A stretch of DNA of 64,000 nt from Phellopilus nigrolimitatus (taxonomy: Eukaryota > Basidiomycota > Agaricomycetes > Hymenochaetales > Hymenochaetaceae): positions 16,773 through 80,772 of the forward strand of contig JAJOHG010000125.1 of the NCBI GenBank assembly GCA_021029095.1, read 5' to 3'. Below, one piece after another: positions 36,686-46,918 of the stretch. The translations under genes were made by a program, and so were the position numbers. Within the stretch, counting starts at the first letter, position 1. Each line of letters begins with the position of its first letter. Below the pieces are notes generated by a model. It worked only from the letters and a program-made list of their open reading frames with translations. It searched no databases and was not told the DNA's origin.

Positions 36686-39638
36686 CTACATACGAGGAGT
36701 ACAAGCAAGTATGAACATGGCCAGATACACGGCGAGCGGTATGGGCAAAGCGGTCGGAAGGCACGGGAAGCGGTTCCTTCGGTTCAGCGAAGCTTCTTGT
36801 TCTGGAACTGCAAACGAGGGCATCCAAGAATCAGCGTCCCTAAACAAAAACGGAAGGAAAACAGGAGGAAAGAGTAGACGCACGACGATGACGACCGTAC
36901 CGTCGCTGAGTGTCTCTTTTTCCGGCACAAGCTCGTACCTGAACATGTGCGGTAGCACTACGCTCCATGCCGCCCAATACACGATGCCCGCGATCAGAAT
37001 GCTGATTCCGATTATGCAGTACCTAGAGACGCGGTTGAAAATCCGCGCGAGATGAAAACGAGACTAGTGTCCAGTGTGCACGTACAAATAATAAGGCAGC
37101 GGAGGCGTGTCGCCGACGCCGTTGGCTGGCCGTAGAAACGGATCAACAATCACTGCAAGTTGGAGAAATGGAAGGCGTCAGCCAACTTTACTTTCGACTT
37201 CTGTGAGAAAACGAGACGACATACGAAACACGGCTGCGGCAAGGAAGAATCCTGCGAAGGGCCACCAGACCTTGAATGGCCTGTGCGCGTTTGGTTTCTT
37301 ATAGCGAAGCCAGAAGAGCCCCTGACGTCGACGGTGTGTAAGTGAGCTGGTAGTTCTCATACAGAGAAGAGCGGAGATGCATGCACGAGTACGACAAGCA
37401 GGTTGATGATCTGCGCCGGGTAGCCCTGGAGGTCCAGTATGAAGGGGTACGCAACGTTCGGAGGCGGCGCGATAATGACTATGACCTGAGTTTGCCGTCA
37501 TCATGAGTCATCCGTAACATAGACAAACGAAGAGAAAACAAAACTGCGAACCGTAGGGATCAAGTGCATAATAAGGCCGGGCACGGGGGACTTCCCTGTC
37601 GGCCAATTCGACGCCCAGAACTTGTTTCCGAAGGGGAGTGGGATGCCTTCCTTGGCGAGCTCTGTCGAGGAAGATTTCTCAGGAATGAATAAACGTCGGT
37701 AAAGAGATGAGGACAGACCTTGGTTCAGGCGGGATAGGGCGAACGTCTGAACAAAAGGGGAGTATACGAAATAAAATGAAATAAGAGGGTCGAATATATA
37801 TCTCTTTAAGGCAGAACGCACTACTGTCATGACATTCTGCAGCGACAACAATGAGCAGGTAATCCGAAATTAGTCGGTAATAAACTAGTGCTCACCCTGT
37901 AATACAATTGTAAAAATTGAAGACGATGATGAGCATGAATGAGGTGGAGAATTACAGGGCTCTAAACTTACCCAAGAGCACTTCGTGAAGGGAAGATACG
38001 ATTATTTTAGATTATGCACTTCAAACCATGAAATCACGCACCTAAGAGCGACGAACACCGTCAGAGCTCTCTGGGCCTCCGAGCCGAAGACTTTCTTGAA
38101 GAACAGAGACGCTACAGTGACACCGCTCTCCATGATCTCCTCTTTCGTCGCCGCGCTGTGAATCGAGAACCGCACATATTTTTTAAGAATGACGGACATC
38201 ATGAAAACCTAGGAAGAAAAGAGAAAAGGGCGCTCACGCAAAGTAGGCTATGTTCGCGAGTAAGTACAGGACGGCGCAGATCCCAAGTCCAAGGGGACCC
38301 GCGATCTTGAGCGTGCGCATGGGATTCTTCACGTCATTCAGCACATAATTAATATTCGCCCACCCGTCATAGGCGTAGAGAACCTTGAAGATTGCAGTCG
38401 CATACTGAGTATTATTTTATTATAATGTTTCAGGTCTCGCGCTTCTAGGTGTTTAGGTTGCTTAAAAGAGCTTACATCGCTACTGCTCTGCGAGCTGCCT
38501 GCGAACGCGTTACGGAAGTTGGCATGCGGGTCCTTGATGCTTGTGTGTCCACCGAGGACGACCCAGCCTGCATTGCAATACAGATTATTATGAATGAGAA
38601 TATCAAGTAAAGTTTCCACGTTGTACCATACCTGTAACGATGACGAAAACCAGAATGAATATCTTAAAGACGCTAAGAGCCTAGACTGCTAGGTCAGAGA
38701 TACCCTCTTCACTTATCCACGTGAACTCTGATCTGGTAACTTACGTTCGTAAGAAAAAGGCCGATCCTTGGCGTAAACCCGTGTGCAATGGTCACGAAGA
38801 AGATGACTAGCGATAACAAAGCGTTAGAGTGAAACCTTAGGAAATAAATCGAATCAATCACATACCTCCTAGAGCAATCCCACGAGTTGTCCAACGATCG
38901 GCTTCATGTCCAGCGACAACCAAAATACTATTCAGAAAGGGCCTTCAATTTCTGCACAGACATCATGTTTGAGAAGAAGATACTTCTGTGCAAACACGAT
39001 GCAGTTGCTCGAACTGAATCCGAGAAGAATGGCCTGCGTTGCGTAGAAAATCGTTGCAAGGTACTTGGGTTTTTTGTATACGGCTTCGAGATAAACCTTC
39101 TCGCCGCCAGACCGCGGGAACATAGTGCCGTATTCCAGCCATACGAAGAGACCGCAGAAAGATAAGACGAGGCCGAGAACCCAGAGCATCAAAGATGCGC
39201 CAATGGAATTCACGGAGGTAAGAATAGAAGACGGCGTTGAGAAGATCCCGGTGCCGATGATGCGGCCGACACTGAATATAGGGGCAGGTTGATCAGAGCG
39301 CATAGACTATGGAGCAGGAACGAGCAACGCACATGAGAAGAGTACAACTGAACACGCCAAGATGGCGACCCCTGCTACCAGCAGTGTCTGTCAATGTCGG
39401 CGACAAAGTCAAACATGCTTTCACACAAGATAATTGAAGTCTTACCTTCATCGAATGATAGCTCTCCGGGATTCAAAGTCGCGTTTGCGACGGCTATCTG
39501 CTCTTCGAGTACGGGTATAGCAAACGACTCGCTTACAGGAGCACCGTTCTTCCCAAGTTTCGAGCTGCTGATCGACGCATTGTCAGAGGTTGAGCTGTTT
39601 CTCCCGAAACGACGTAAAATGCCTCTGATGCCAGCCAT
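36686..39638 (-). CDS. MUP1-type (LAT family) amino-acid/methionine permease
   Basis: About ten exons separated by short introns. Exon 1 (39638 to about 39446) is a cytosolic tail ending NPGELSFDE. A short exon with RHLGVFSCTLLM follows, then the longest conserved exon with VGRIIGTGIFSTPSSIL (TM1 with the GTGIF loop typical of APC transporters), LMLWVLGLVLSFCGLFVWLE and PRSGGEKVYLEAVYKKP. Later exons show YAYDGWANINYVLNDVKNP (near 38380), PLGLGICAVLYLLANIAYF, KKVFGSEAQRALTVFVALR, KEGIPLPFGNKFWASNWP, and KKPNAHRPFKVWWPFAGFF near 37300. The C-terminus has IAGIVYWAAWSVVLPHMFRY. This is the order seen in fungal MUP1-like methionine permeases of the plasma membrane. All conserved blocks are present and no clear break was found. 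The final 60 codons may contain an unrecognised intron. Confidence 0.75.
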
Positions 39639-39639
39639 G

Positions 39640-40640
39640 GTGATGGGCAGAAGAGAGGCTGTCTGTGCTATTCCGGTCCGATGGATCTCGTTGCCATTCC
39701 TTTCCTTCCTTACTCTTTATCCATGCTTCAAGATAGTGAGATGAAAGGATATCATATGGAAAGACAGATCCCGCATTGCCTCCGAAGCATTGTCGTGTAG
39801 TCAGTTGAATATTGCGTGCTCAATCGGCTAAGATGAATCAGCGCCCATCGACAACAGCTGCTGTCCCGAAACCCTGCTGCATCGAAGTGAGTAAAAAGGC
39901 TGCTATTCGGCGCAGATAGCGCGTTTGTACCGTATTATTGTTCAGAAGATAATGAAATCGGGGCCGCATGGTCTTTGAACGGAGACGCTTAAGGGATAGG
40001 CAAAGCCGTCGGGGCGGGAGCAGGCACATCAAAAGGGATAGGCAGCGATGCTGAGTACGTGACGCGGCTGGTGATTGCGAGTAAAACCAGAGCTTGAACT
40101 GAGCTTCAAGTAGCGATCATTGAAGGAGCGACGATATTACCGAGAAAGAGGGCGTCGCAAAGAGGGCATGTGGCGTTTTCCCAGCGACGCGAAGCGGAGG
40201 AAAATACAACTAGATTGCGCGAAAGACAGCATTTGAAATCCACAACAGTATAGCAGAAATCCACAATCGTATAGCGGAAGAGCGAAGTTTCGTAAGCGGA
40301 CGACAATCATTGCAGCGCAGAAACAAGAAGGTAAGATGATGCGATGGGTTACGGAAATAGAGAGGGGAAAGGGGTTATTCTAATCTAAGCAGGATTCGAA
40401 GAAGGAAAGAGAAGGAGTAGCCAAACGCACGACCGCGAAGAAATTGCTCGTTTTTCCCCGAAAACTCCGACCCCTGCGCGCGTCTTGTTCTCGGCCTGTC
40501 CTGAGACTGCACTGCCAACTGCAGTGCGCGTTTTGTACTCGGCCTGTCCTGATTGCCTGCAGGTCGGTCTTGCTCGGGTGTCATGCGAGAAAGAAAATGA
40601 GACTGAGCGGCGACTAAGCGGAGATTGGGTTCAACACATT
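39640..40640. other. upstream region of the permease and unit junction
   Basis: No gene seen. At 40490-40590 the words GTACTCGGCCTGTCCTG and CGGTCTTGCTCGGG recur, and the latter matches 30044 inside the Skt5 fragment. This marks the edge of the repeated unit that begins ABC copy 4. Confidence 0.45.
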
Positions 40641-40641
40641 A

Positions 40642-41596
40642 TATGGAATTCCCTTCTCACGCTCACCCCTCAACGCACTCTCAAAACTCAAACGGTCTCC
40701 TGTACATGTACTTTCCCCTCCAGAAAATAAGCTCTTTCAAAGCTGCAAAGCTGGGATTTGAAGTATAGATGCAAGTTACCGAAATTTCTCTGTCCTCAAA
40801 AGAGCGTCCATTCTTTAAACGATGGTGCGGGACTTAGGCACGTCGGCCATTTCCACGCTGGTGTCGCGCGGCATCCCCTGCACGCGTGCATGCTCGCGTT
40901 CAACGGCCTTCGTCCGATCATGGTCGCGTTCTATCTGGCTTCACGTCGCCGTTAAGCCGCTCGTCAAGCCCAAGTCAACAGCTCCTTACGACGTCTTCGC
41001 GCTTCTCGTCATCCTCTTCGTCGGCGCCATCCTGCTGCTGGGCGGCATATTCTTTGTCCACCATGTTTATGGCGACATTCTCCCTTCATGGCTCATAGTC
41101 GCCGTATATGCCCTCAACATTGCTGCCGTGCCGCCCGTCCTCCTTATCATTAGCTTCAGCCGACCGCTCGCCGCGACGAGCTCGCGTGTAGCCAAAGACA
41201 TCGGCGCTCATATGACGCCAGAAGACTACACTTTGGACGAGTTTTTATTGGACCCAGCCGCTTATCACGCGCGGCACCCGCACGACGCTCAACGAGGATG
41301 ATGTGTGGAATTACTATGCAGGCTCTCCCAGTCTTCTGCAATTTTGCCGATCTCAAGTAGTTGTTGCTGATGTGGAAAATATGGGCCACCAATTCACTCG
41401 ATATCATGTACGTTTTGGGCCCTAGATTATTTGGATATACGTTCTGAATAATTTTTGATGCAGTCTCGACTTTGTCCTGACCTTCGTCTCCGTTCTCTTC
41501 AACGCAACATCTCTGGTTCGGGCGCCGCACTCCCGTACGAATCCGGTCGCAACTCATGAGCGCGATCTACGACAGGGCGCTCAAGCGCAGGGATTT
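40642..41596 (+). pseudogene. ABC transporter (ABCC/MRP-type) fragment, copy 4, cut by a retroelement
   Basis: Best preserved N-terminal part of the family: MVRDLGTSAISTLVSRGIPC from 40822, KPLVKPKSTAPYDVFALL, VGAILLLGGIFFVHHVYGD, WLIVAVYALNIAAVPPVLL and MTPEDYTL, then in another frame TQPLITRGTRTTLNEDDVWN. It carries the same deletion as copy 3 (exon SLDFVLTFVSVLFN joined straight to the HLWFGR segment near 41506). It breaks off at about 41596, in the codons that read DKALKRSDFSG in copy 2, where a sequence starting TGTAACCTCCCGG begins. Confidence 0.75.
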
Positions 41597-42690
41597 TGTA
41601 ACCTCCCGGCTACAATTTGTCATGCCATTTGTCATGATTTCCATTTTCGTCTCGTAGATATATGCGCGCGCGCCGTAATTCGAGCTTCGTCTTCTCTCAC
41701 TCGAATTACAGGTACGCGCAAATGCTGTATTTATTAGGTCTTCTCTCACTCGAATTACAGAGTCTTCTCCTGTCTGTTTTAGTGTTCACACCTCACGGTG
41801 TGCTTCCACTTTTTTTTTGACACCAAGAACCTCCTTGTACCGCGTGCCACTGACGGCTGCCACCGTTGGTTGCAGCGTTTCGAGTTCCGGACTGACAAGC
41901 GTCGTCTGGACCATCTAGTATCACTGCAAGTGGTCTAGACACCCTAAGAACACAGTTTTCCACGCGTGCCACCGCGTATCTGCTGTCGAAGCCTTTCGCC
42001 AGCATCGGCAACTCTTGTGCCACTCGCCTACAGTGCTCCGGAATGTCGCCGCCGCTTCCAGCACATCGTCTCCTCTGCTGTCTGCCATGACCACCTCCGC
42101 CCTCCGCACGCACGCTGCGCTCGTCCACCCCAAGATGTCCCAGATCCCCATCATCTCTGAAGGCTCGTGGACCGTCCAACTCTTCTCCGACTGGAAAAGC
42201 GCCTGCGAGGACTACCGCATCGCCGCCAGCGTCGATGATGATGAAGAACTCATCCGCCGTGTCGCGCGTGGCCTCAAGGGTCGAGCCATCCGCAACTGGT
42301 ACACGCCCCAGGCCGCCGCTATCCAAGCTCTGGATTTCGACGCCTTCACGTTGCTCCTCCGCCCAATCGTCCTAGAATACGGCTGGGAGTCCCGCACCAA
42401 GGCTGAGATTCTAGCGCTCCGACAGCACGGCCGCAAGGCCAACGAATTCTACTATGAAATCCTCGAGAAAAATGACGCCCTGCTCGGCACCACTTACGTT
42501 TTCGACAACCGCGCCATCCGCGACCTGATGGAGGCGCATTGTGACGACGATGTCCGCAGAGAATTGGAGGTCCCAACGGTCCATGGGATCGTCGGCTTCG
42601 ACAATTGGCTCCTCGCTGCCTTCCAAGCAGACGAAACTGTACGCCGACACCGTGACTCACTCAATTCCGCCCTAGTACCTGGAAGCCTCA
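41597..42690 (+). mobile_element. truncated LTR retroelement: 5' LTR plus gag
   Basis: Starts TGTAACCTCCCGGC exactly where ABC copy 4 is interrupted. TG as the first two bases and a likely end at ...GAATTACA (about 41759) suggest a short LTR. Inside it the 22-base word around TCTTCTCTCACTCGAATTAC occurs twice (41692 and 41742). A gag-like gene follows. It is truncated on the right at about 42690, where an unrelated iteron-rich sequence begins. No pol and no second LTR are present. Confidence 0.55.
42087..42690 (+). CDS. retrotransposon Gag-like protein, 3'-truncated
   Basis: From MTTSALRTHAALVHPK the frame continues about 200 codons: GSWTVQLFSDWKSACEDYRI, VARGLKGRAIRNWYT, AFTLLLRPIVLEYGWESR, ILALRQHGRKANEFYYEIL and GFDNWLLAAFQADETVR. 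The W...F...E(Y)R opening and the R-G-L-x-x-R...W...F pattern are typical of retrotransposon Gag capsids of fungi. A zinc knuckle would be expected next but is missing. The last 25 or so codons before the stop at 42770 belong to another sequence. GC-rich third positions fit an element gene. Confidence 0.65.
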
Positions 42691-43260
42691 AGATATGTAC
42701 ATATCTTCGCCTCGGGGTCAAACACCCATATCTTTGCAAGGAGACATTGGATGGCCCTGTAACTTGGTAGGTGTGTGTGGGGACATGTCCCACACAGCCT
42801 GAAGCAGGTAGATCTCGGATTTGCTTGCATCATCGCCGTTGGGAGGCCGAGGTCAACAGGGTCACTTTAGAGCGGGGTCAAAGAGGTCCTCAGATGTAGG
42901 AAGGGTGAATTCTCTCAATGTTTCTCATGGGGTCTGTCGGGGATAATGTTAGGGAAAGAATGTTGGTTATTGATTTTGGGTTTTGTGTCTTGCTCGTTGT
43001 GGAGGAGCATTTGACCCCGATTTTGGGCTTTTTTGGGGGTCAAATGGGGTCAAAGCCTTTGTATGCAGCTCGTTTTGTTCAATACTTTGCCAGAATGTGG
43101 GTATTAGTATCCCGGAAGGTTTCTATAAGGTGCGGAAGCCATCAGATCATTTTGTGATTTTGTGATCGCCGTTGACCCACGATGACCAGCTTTTTTGGGG
43201 GTCAATTGGTGCCCACTGGCTCAAAACGAGCCGGATTCCTCTGATACTTTGTACATATGC
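42691..43260. mobile_element. iteron-rich DNA-transposon remnant
   Basis: Contains repeated GGGGTCAA words: near 42715, 42871, 43025, 43035 and 43192, and the inverse TGACCCC near 43013. A short palindrome AGATATGTACATATCT lies at about 42692. Such arrays are subterminal binding sites in fungal DNA transposons. No coding sequence and no certain terminal inverted repeats were found. Confidence 0.4.
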
Positions 43261-43357
43261 TGTGTACAGTAGTATACATTTTTACATGAACTTGCTTCAG
43301 TTCCTGGGGATGCAGAAGCATTAATAATGAATTTAGTTGAATTTATATTGGTTTTCT

Positions 43358-43620
43358 ACATCAGGAAAAACCAAAATGCAATATACTCAATTGGAAAGAT
43401 ATATGGTGATATATGGTGCTATATACTTTAAAACCGACACTATATAGCAATATATAGAGTATATTGCATATATAGTGGTATATCACCACTAAGATCAAAT
43501 ATATAGTGAAGATAGTGCTATCTAGTTTGGTCACAGTAATATATATTACAATATAGCACAAATTATTTGGTATATAGCAGTAAATAGTGCAATGTTTGGT
43601 ATATACAGTATAACTCCTTT
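43358..43620. repeat. AT-rich palindromic repeat (MITE-like)
   Basis: Tandem and inverted words of the type ATATATGGTGCTATATA / TATAGTGGTATATCAC fill about 250 bases. The left border reads CATCAGGAAAAACC, identical to the 14 bases spanning the left border of the Rpt2-carrying element at 23554-23567. A matching right border was not found. Confidence 0.45.
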
Positions 43621-43679
43621 TCCTTGCTTCAAAGTACGAGCAAATTAATTTACAAGAGTCAAGACTTCTGGGAATTGCC

Positions 43680-44104
43680 GAGCCGCGGGTGCCCAATGCG
43701 GACGGGGCGTCCTCACCGCACGCACAGGCACTTCGTCACCGCAGCATACGACACGCTCGCCCCCAGACATGCACGCGATCCCGGGACAAGCCGCGTCCAT
43801 CTGCGTCAACCCAACCCCTCCCCCTCTCACTCATGACACGCCGCCGGACCCCGCCTCGCATGACATGACCGCGCGTCTCACCGCGCTTTTGGCCCAGAAG
43901 CGCTCGAGCCGCACGGTCGCGACGCTGCACCTGCACACCGTGCCGCTCTCCGCGGTCGCCATGTCCGCGGCCGGCGTGCACCTGCTCATGGCGGGCTCGG
44001 CGGGCTCTGGGACATCGCGGTGCCCTCGGTGGATGAGGTCGCCAGCCCCGGCCGTGAGGCGCGCGCGAAGCGGCACCGGGTAGACAGCGCGCGCGGGTGG
44101 GACG
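43680..44104 (+). pseudogene. possible WD-repeat gene fragment flanking the retroelement
   Basis: GC-rich frame with MTARLTALLAQKRSSRTVAT then VPLSAVAMSAAGVHLLMAG. After a one-base shift it reads LWDIAVPSVDEVASPGREAR. A hydrophobic strand followed by G-LWDI is the ending of a WD40 blade. The sequence stops at the LTR border (44104). It shares nothing with the sequence on the other side of the retroelement. The exact family is not recognised. Confidence 0.35.
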
Positions 44105-44899
44105 TGTCAGGTTCGAACCGAAAACGCTCAGCGGAATGAGGTTCGGGTCGACCGAATTCGCGGGGACGGAGTTCGGGGGTTTCGTCCGGTCGTTCGGGCT
44201 GGGCGAGAGAGCTGCCGAAGTCGACGAGGGTTCGAGCGAGCCAGTCGTTCGTGGGTTGGATAGTTCGGTCACGCGTTCGTCGAGTCGGGCACGACGGGAA
44301 CGCGTTCGGGCGTATCGAGAAGGGGAGACTCAGAGAGGGAGAGCAGGGAGGAGTCCGGGGATCGGACGAGTGGGCTGAGGGACGGTTCGCCGACACTCGA
44401 TACGGGTGTCAGAAACGTCAATATTCAGTCTAGAGTACGAAGTACAATTTGGTGTCCTATTTATACGAAAAGACTCCTTCCCCTGTCTCTCTCCCGGGCG
44501 AGTTAATGAGTCGTCGAAACTCGCGGTTCGACTGCGGAGCGGCGTGTCCAGCACGGGGGTTGGAGAGTCGGTGTGAGCCGATCGGCGAAGCGAGTCGCGT
44601 CGGCGAGCCGGGCGCGTGGTTCGGCGAACGCGGTCACATCTTCGATTCCCGACGCCTTTCGGTCGCGTCCGAATTCGGCACGTGCCCGCGGCGCGTTCGA
44701 CTCGTGTTCGGGGTGCGGGCCGTCTTCGGCGTTCGGCCCCCTTCGTTCGCGAACTTGGACGTCGTGTGTTCGTTTGCGATCGGTTCGAGCCCCTTTGTTC
44801 CATGTTCTCGGTTCGCGATTGGTTCGAGGCCTTCGGCCCGCCCGGCCCGTGGGTTCGGGGTTGTTCCTCGATTGTGTCACGAATGGTCGGATCGTGACA
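44105..44899 (-). repeat. 3' LTR of the chromovirus
   Basis: 795 bp. On the minus strand the LTR has a TATA-like element followed by the predicted RNA start around 44431 (AGACTGAATATT, minus 44431-44420). Three base differences from the other LTR. Confidence 0.95.
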
Positions 44900-44913
44900 G
44901 TAGCCCCCCCTTA
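44900..44913 (-). promoter_or_regulatory. polypurine tract
   Basis: On the minus strand TAAGGGGGGGCTAC directly precedes the 3' LTR. A purine run in this place is the expected primer for plus-strand DNA synthesis. Confidence 0.75.
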
Positions 44914-44961
44914 AAGTGCTGAGCCCTCGAGGCACGATTCGTCGATTCGTTATCGTTTGCA

Positions 44962-46697
44962 ATGGCTCCCCCTTCCTCGAATGAGAGGCCCCCAGATGGT
45001 TACCTACTCCGTCGCCTGCGGGATCGCTGGGACCGTACACTGGTCGCGGAAGACCGGACTCGCGAGGAGATCGCCGTGGTTCATGCACAGTTACTGCACC
45101 TGCTGTCGCCGGGTCGTGTCAACAGTACCGTTTTGTCGTCGTTCGAGGAGATTCGGGGTCTCCGGGACCGCGGATTGGATTTCGTGGTGAGTTTCTTGTT
45201 TCGGTGTGCATCTCGATCGGTGCTGATTTCTTCCTAGGGTATTCTGGTTCGTACTCTGTTGCGTCGCGAGGGGTTGACCTACGACATCCCATCCCTACTC
45301 TCGGTCCTGTGGCTATGGGATCAGGTCGGCCGTCGATTTATGTCTGGTCTTCCCGGCGAGTCTTTCGAATGGCCTGGCGTTTTTGGCAGCCTCCGCGAAC
45401 ACCTCGAGGAATGGGTCGTGGCGCACAGCCAGGCAGGGGACTCGTCTATCGGGTTCGGGCCGTATGAAGTTGCGAGGCCGGCCGTTCGGTCGAGTTCTGG
45501 CGAGGAATCTGGGTCTGAGGAGGACGCAGTGGCGGAGCGCGCGGGCGAATCTGGCTCTCGCGGGGTCGTGGTTCGGGAGGTCCCTGAGGGCGGCGAGGGT
45601 GATGAGGGTAGTGGCGAGGATTCGAGTTCGAGCTCGAGTTCGGAGGACGAGGTGTCCAGTTCGGTCGCGCGCGAACTTCGTCAGTACGATCCCGCAGTGC
45701 GTCCGGGTTTCCCTCGTGAGTCGTCCCTCTTGTCGGTTGCTACTCCGCCGCAGGTTTCGCCCGTTGTATCGGGGGATTCGTTGGTGTCGAGTGCGGTCAA
45801 TTCGTCTCGTCCGCTCACTCGTCCTGCGTCCACGGATCGTGCGGCCAACGTGATCGTGACGAATCGTCCTGCGCCTGCAACCGGTCCCGCGCCCGTCCCT
45901 GCGCCTGTGGTGGCGAAGACTCACTCCGGCGCGTCGGCTCGTTCGGTTTCCTCTAAGCGGGCGAATACCGGTCCTCCGGAGTTTAGTCTGGAGGGTTTCG
46001 CGGACATCGTTTGGAAGTTCTCTGGCACTCGCCGGTGTGCAAGTTGTCAGTCTCGCGGGTGGGGGTGCCACGGGTACGGGGGGAAGCTTCGTGCTTGTTT
46101 CGAGTGTAATGCTCGACACATTTCGCGTTGTAACCTGCCTGTCGTTCGGCGTGGTTCGTCGTCTCTCGTTTTTTCTGGGGGGGGTCGAAGCACTGATTTT
46201 GTTTTGTCCTTCAAGACGCGCTCTCGCAGGACCTTCGTCTTCCCGTTTCGAACCCAGATGAGTTATTCGATCGTCGTGCGCACGGGCTCCCGCCCTTCGA
46301 CTACGGTTCGGGTTCGGGGGCGGTTATTGATGCGTCGTCCCCCCGCAGCGCCATCGTTTATATTCCGTCTGTTCGGGGGCGGACGCGTGAGGTTCGGCCG
46401 ACTGGGTCGCGCGTATCGAAGTCGAAGGGTGTAGGTTCGAGCGAGTCGAACCCGATTGCCCAGGGTGGGGCCGCGTCGGGGGCGAACGTGGCCGGGCCGA
46501 GCACTTCGCGTTCGGTGGTCGGTGGTTCGGGGGTGTCGGGGGGAGCTTCGGATCCGGCGAAGCTTTCGTATGCCGAGATGAAGGCGGCTCTGGAGCGTGC
46601 ACAGGCGCAGCTTCGTCAGCAGTCGCGTGAGCGTTCGAAGGATGGGGGAAATGAGGGGGAGGGGGATAAGAAAGGAAAGAAGAGGTTTCGGGAGTAG
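44962..46697 (+). CDS. antisense gene inside the chromovirus, spliced, unknown function
   Basis: Lies between pol and the 3' LTR on the opposite strand to gag-pol. Exons 44962-45186, 45238-46129 and 46216-46697 give 533 codons including the stop. Intron 1 (51 bases) has GTGAGT...CTGAT...TAG. Intron 2 (86 bases) has GTAACC...CTGAT...AAG and removes a TGA; both keep the frame. The protein starts MAPPSSNERPPDGYLLRRLR with a helical N-terminus (LLHLLSPGRVNSTVLSSFEE, LLSVLWLWDQVGRRFM). It then has a long Ser/acidic tract (DSSSSSSSEDEV, about residue 200), a Cys cluster CASCQSRGWGC...CFEC (about 341-367) that could bind zinc, and ends in a charged coiled coil (LSYAEMKAALERAQAQLRQQ) and a KKGKKRF tail. 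I know no domain for it. Its promoter would be in, or next to, the 3' LTR read backwards. Preserved frame and splice signals argue for selection. Confidence 0.7.
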
Positions 46698-46918
46698 TGG
46701 TTTTTTTTTTGTTAAAATATTAGTTCGGTTCTCTCTTTTTTTTTTTTGTAAGAAATAAAAGGTTGGTGTGAAAAAATATAGAGGGAAAGAAAAAAGGAAA
46801 AAAGGAAAACAAAAAGGAAGAAAAGGAAGAACGAGAAAGGGCAAGACATTGGTATCTATTTTACGAGGAAAGGAAAAAAGATTGCGAAAGGGGGCCGGTT
46901 CGGTCGTTATTCGAGGGC

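Noticed and set aside
41690..41765. Two copies of a 22-base word, possible CRISPR-like or minisatellite
   Set aside because: Only two copies inside an LTR of a eukaryotic genome; most simply an internal LTR duplication.
43736..44272. Gag N-terminus apparently starting again at the 3' LTR
   Set aside because: It is only the U5 portion of the LTR read out into flanking DNA, not a second gag gene.
44449..44922. Open frames of 90-160 codons on both strands within the LTRs (also 53521-54009)
   Set aside because: They recur identically in both LTRs because the LTRs are identical; codon use reflects GC-rich composition. No domain is seen.
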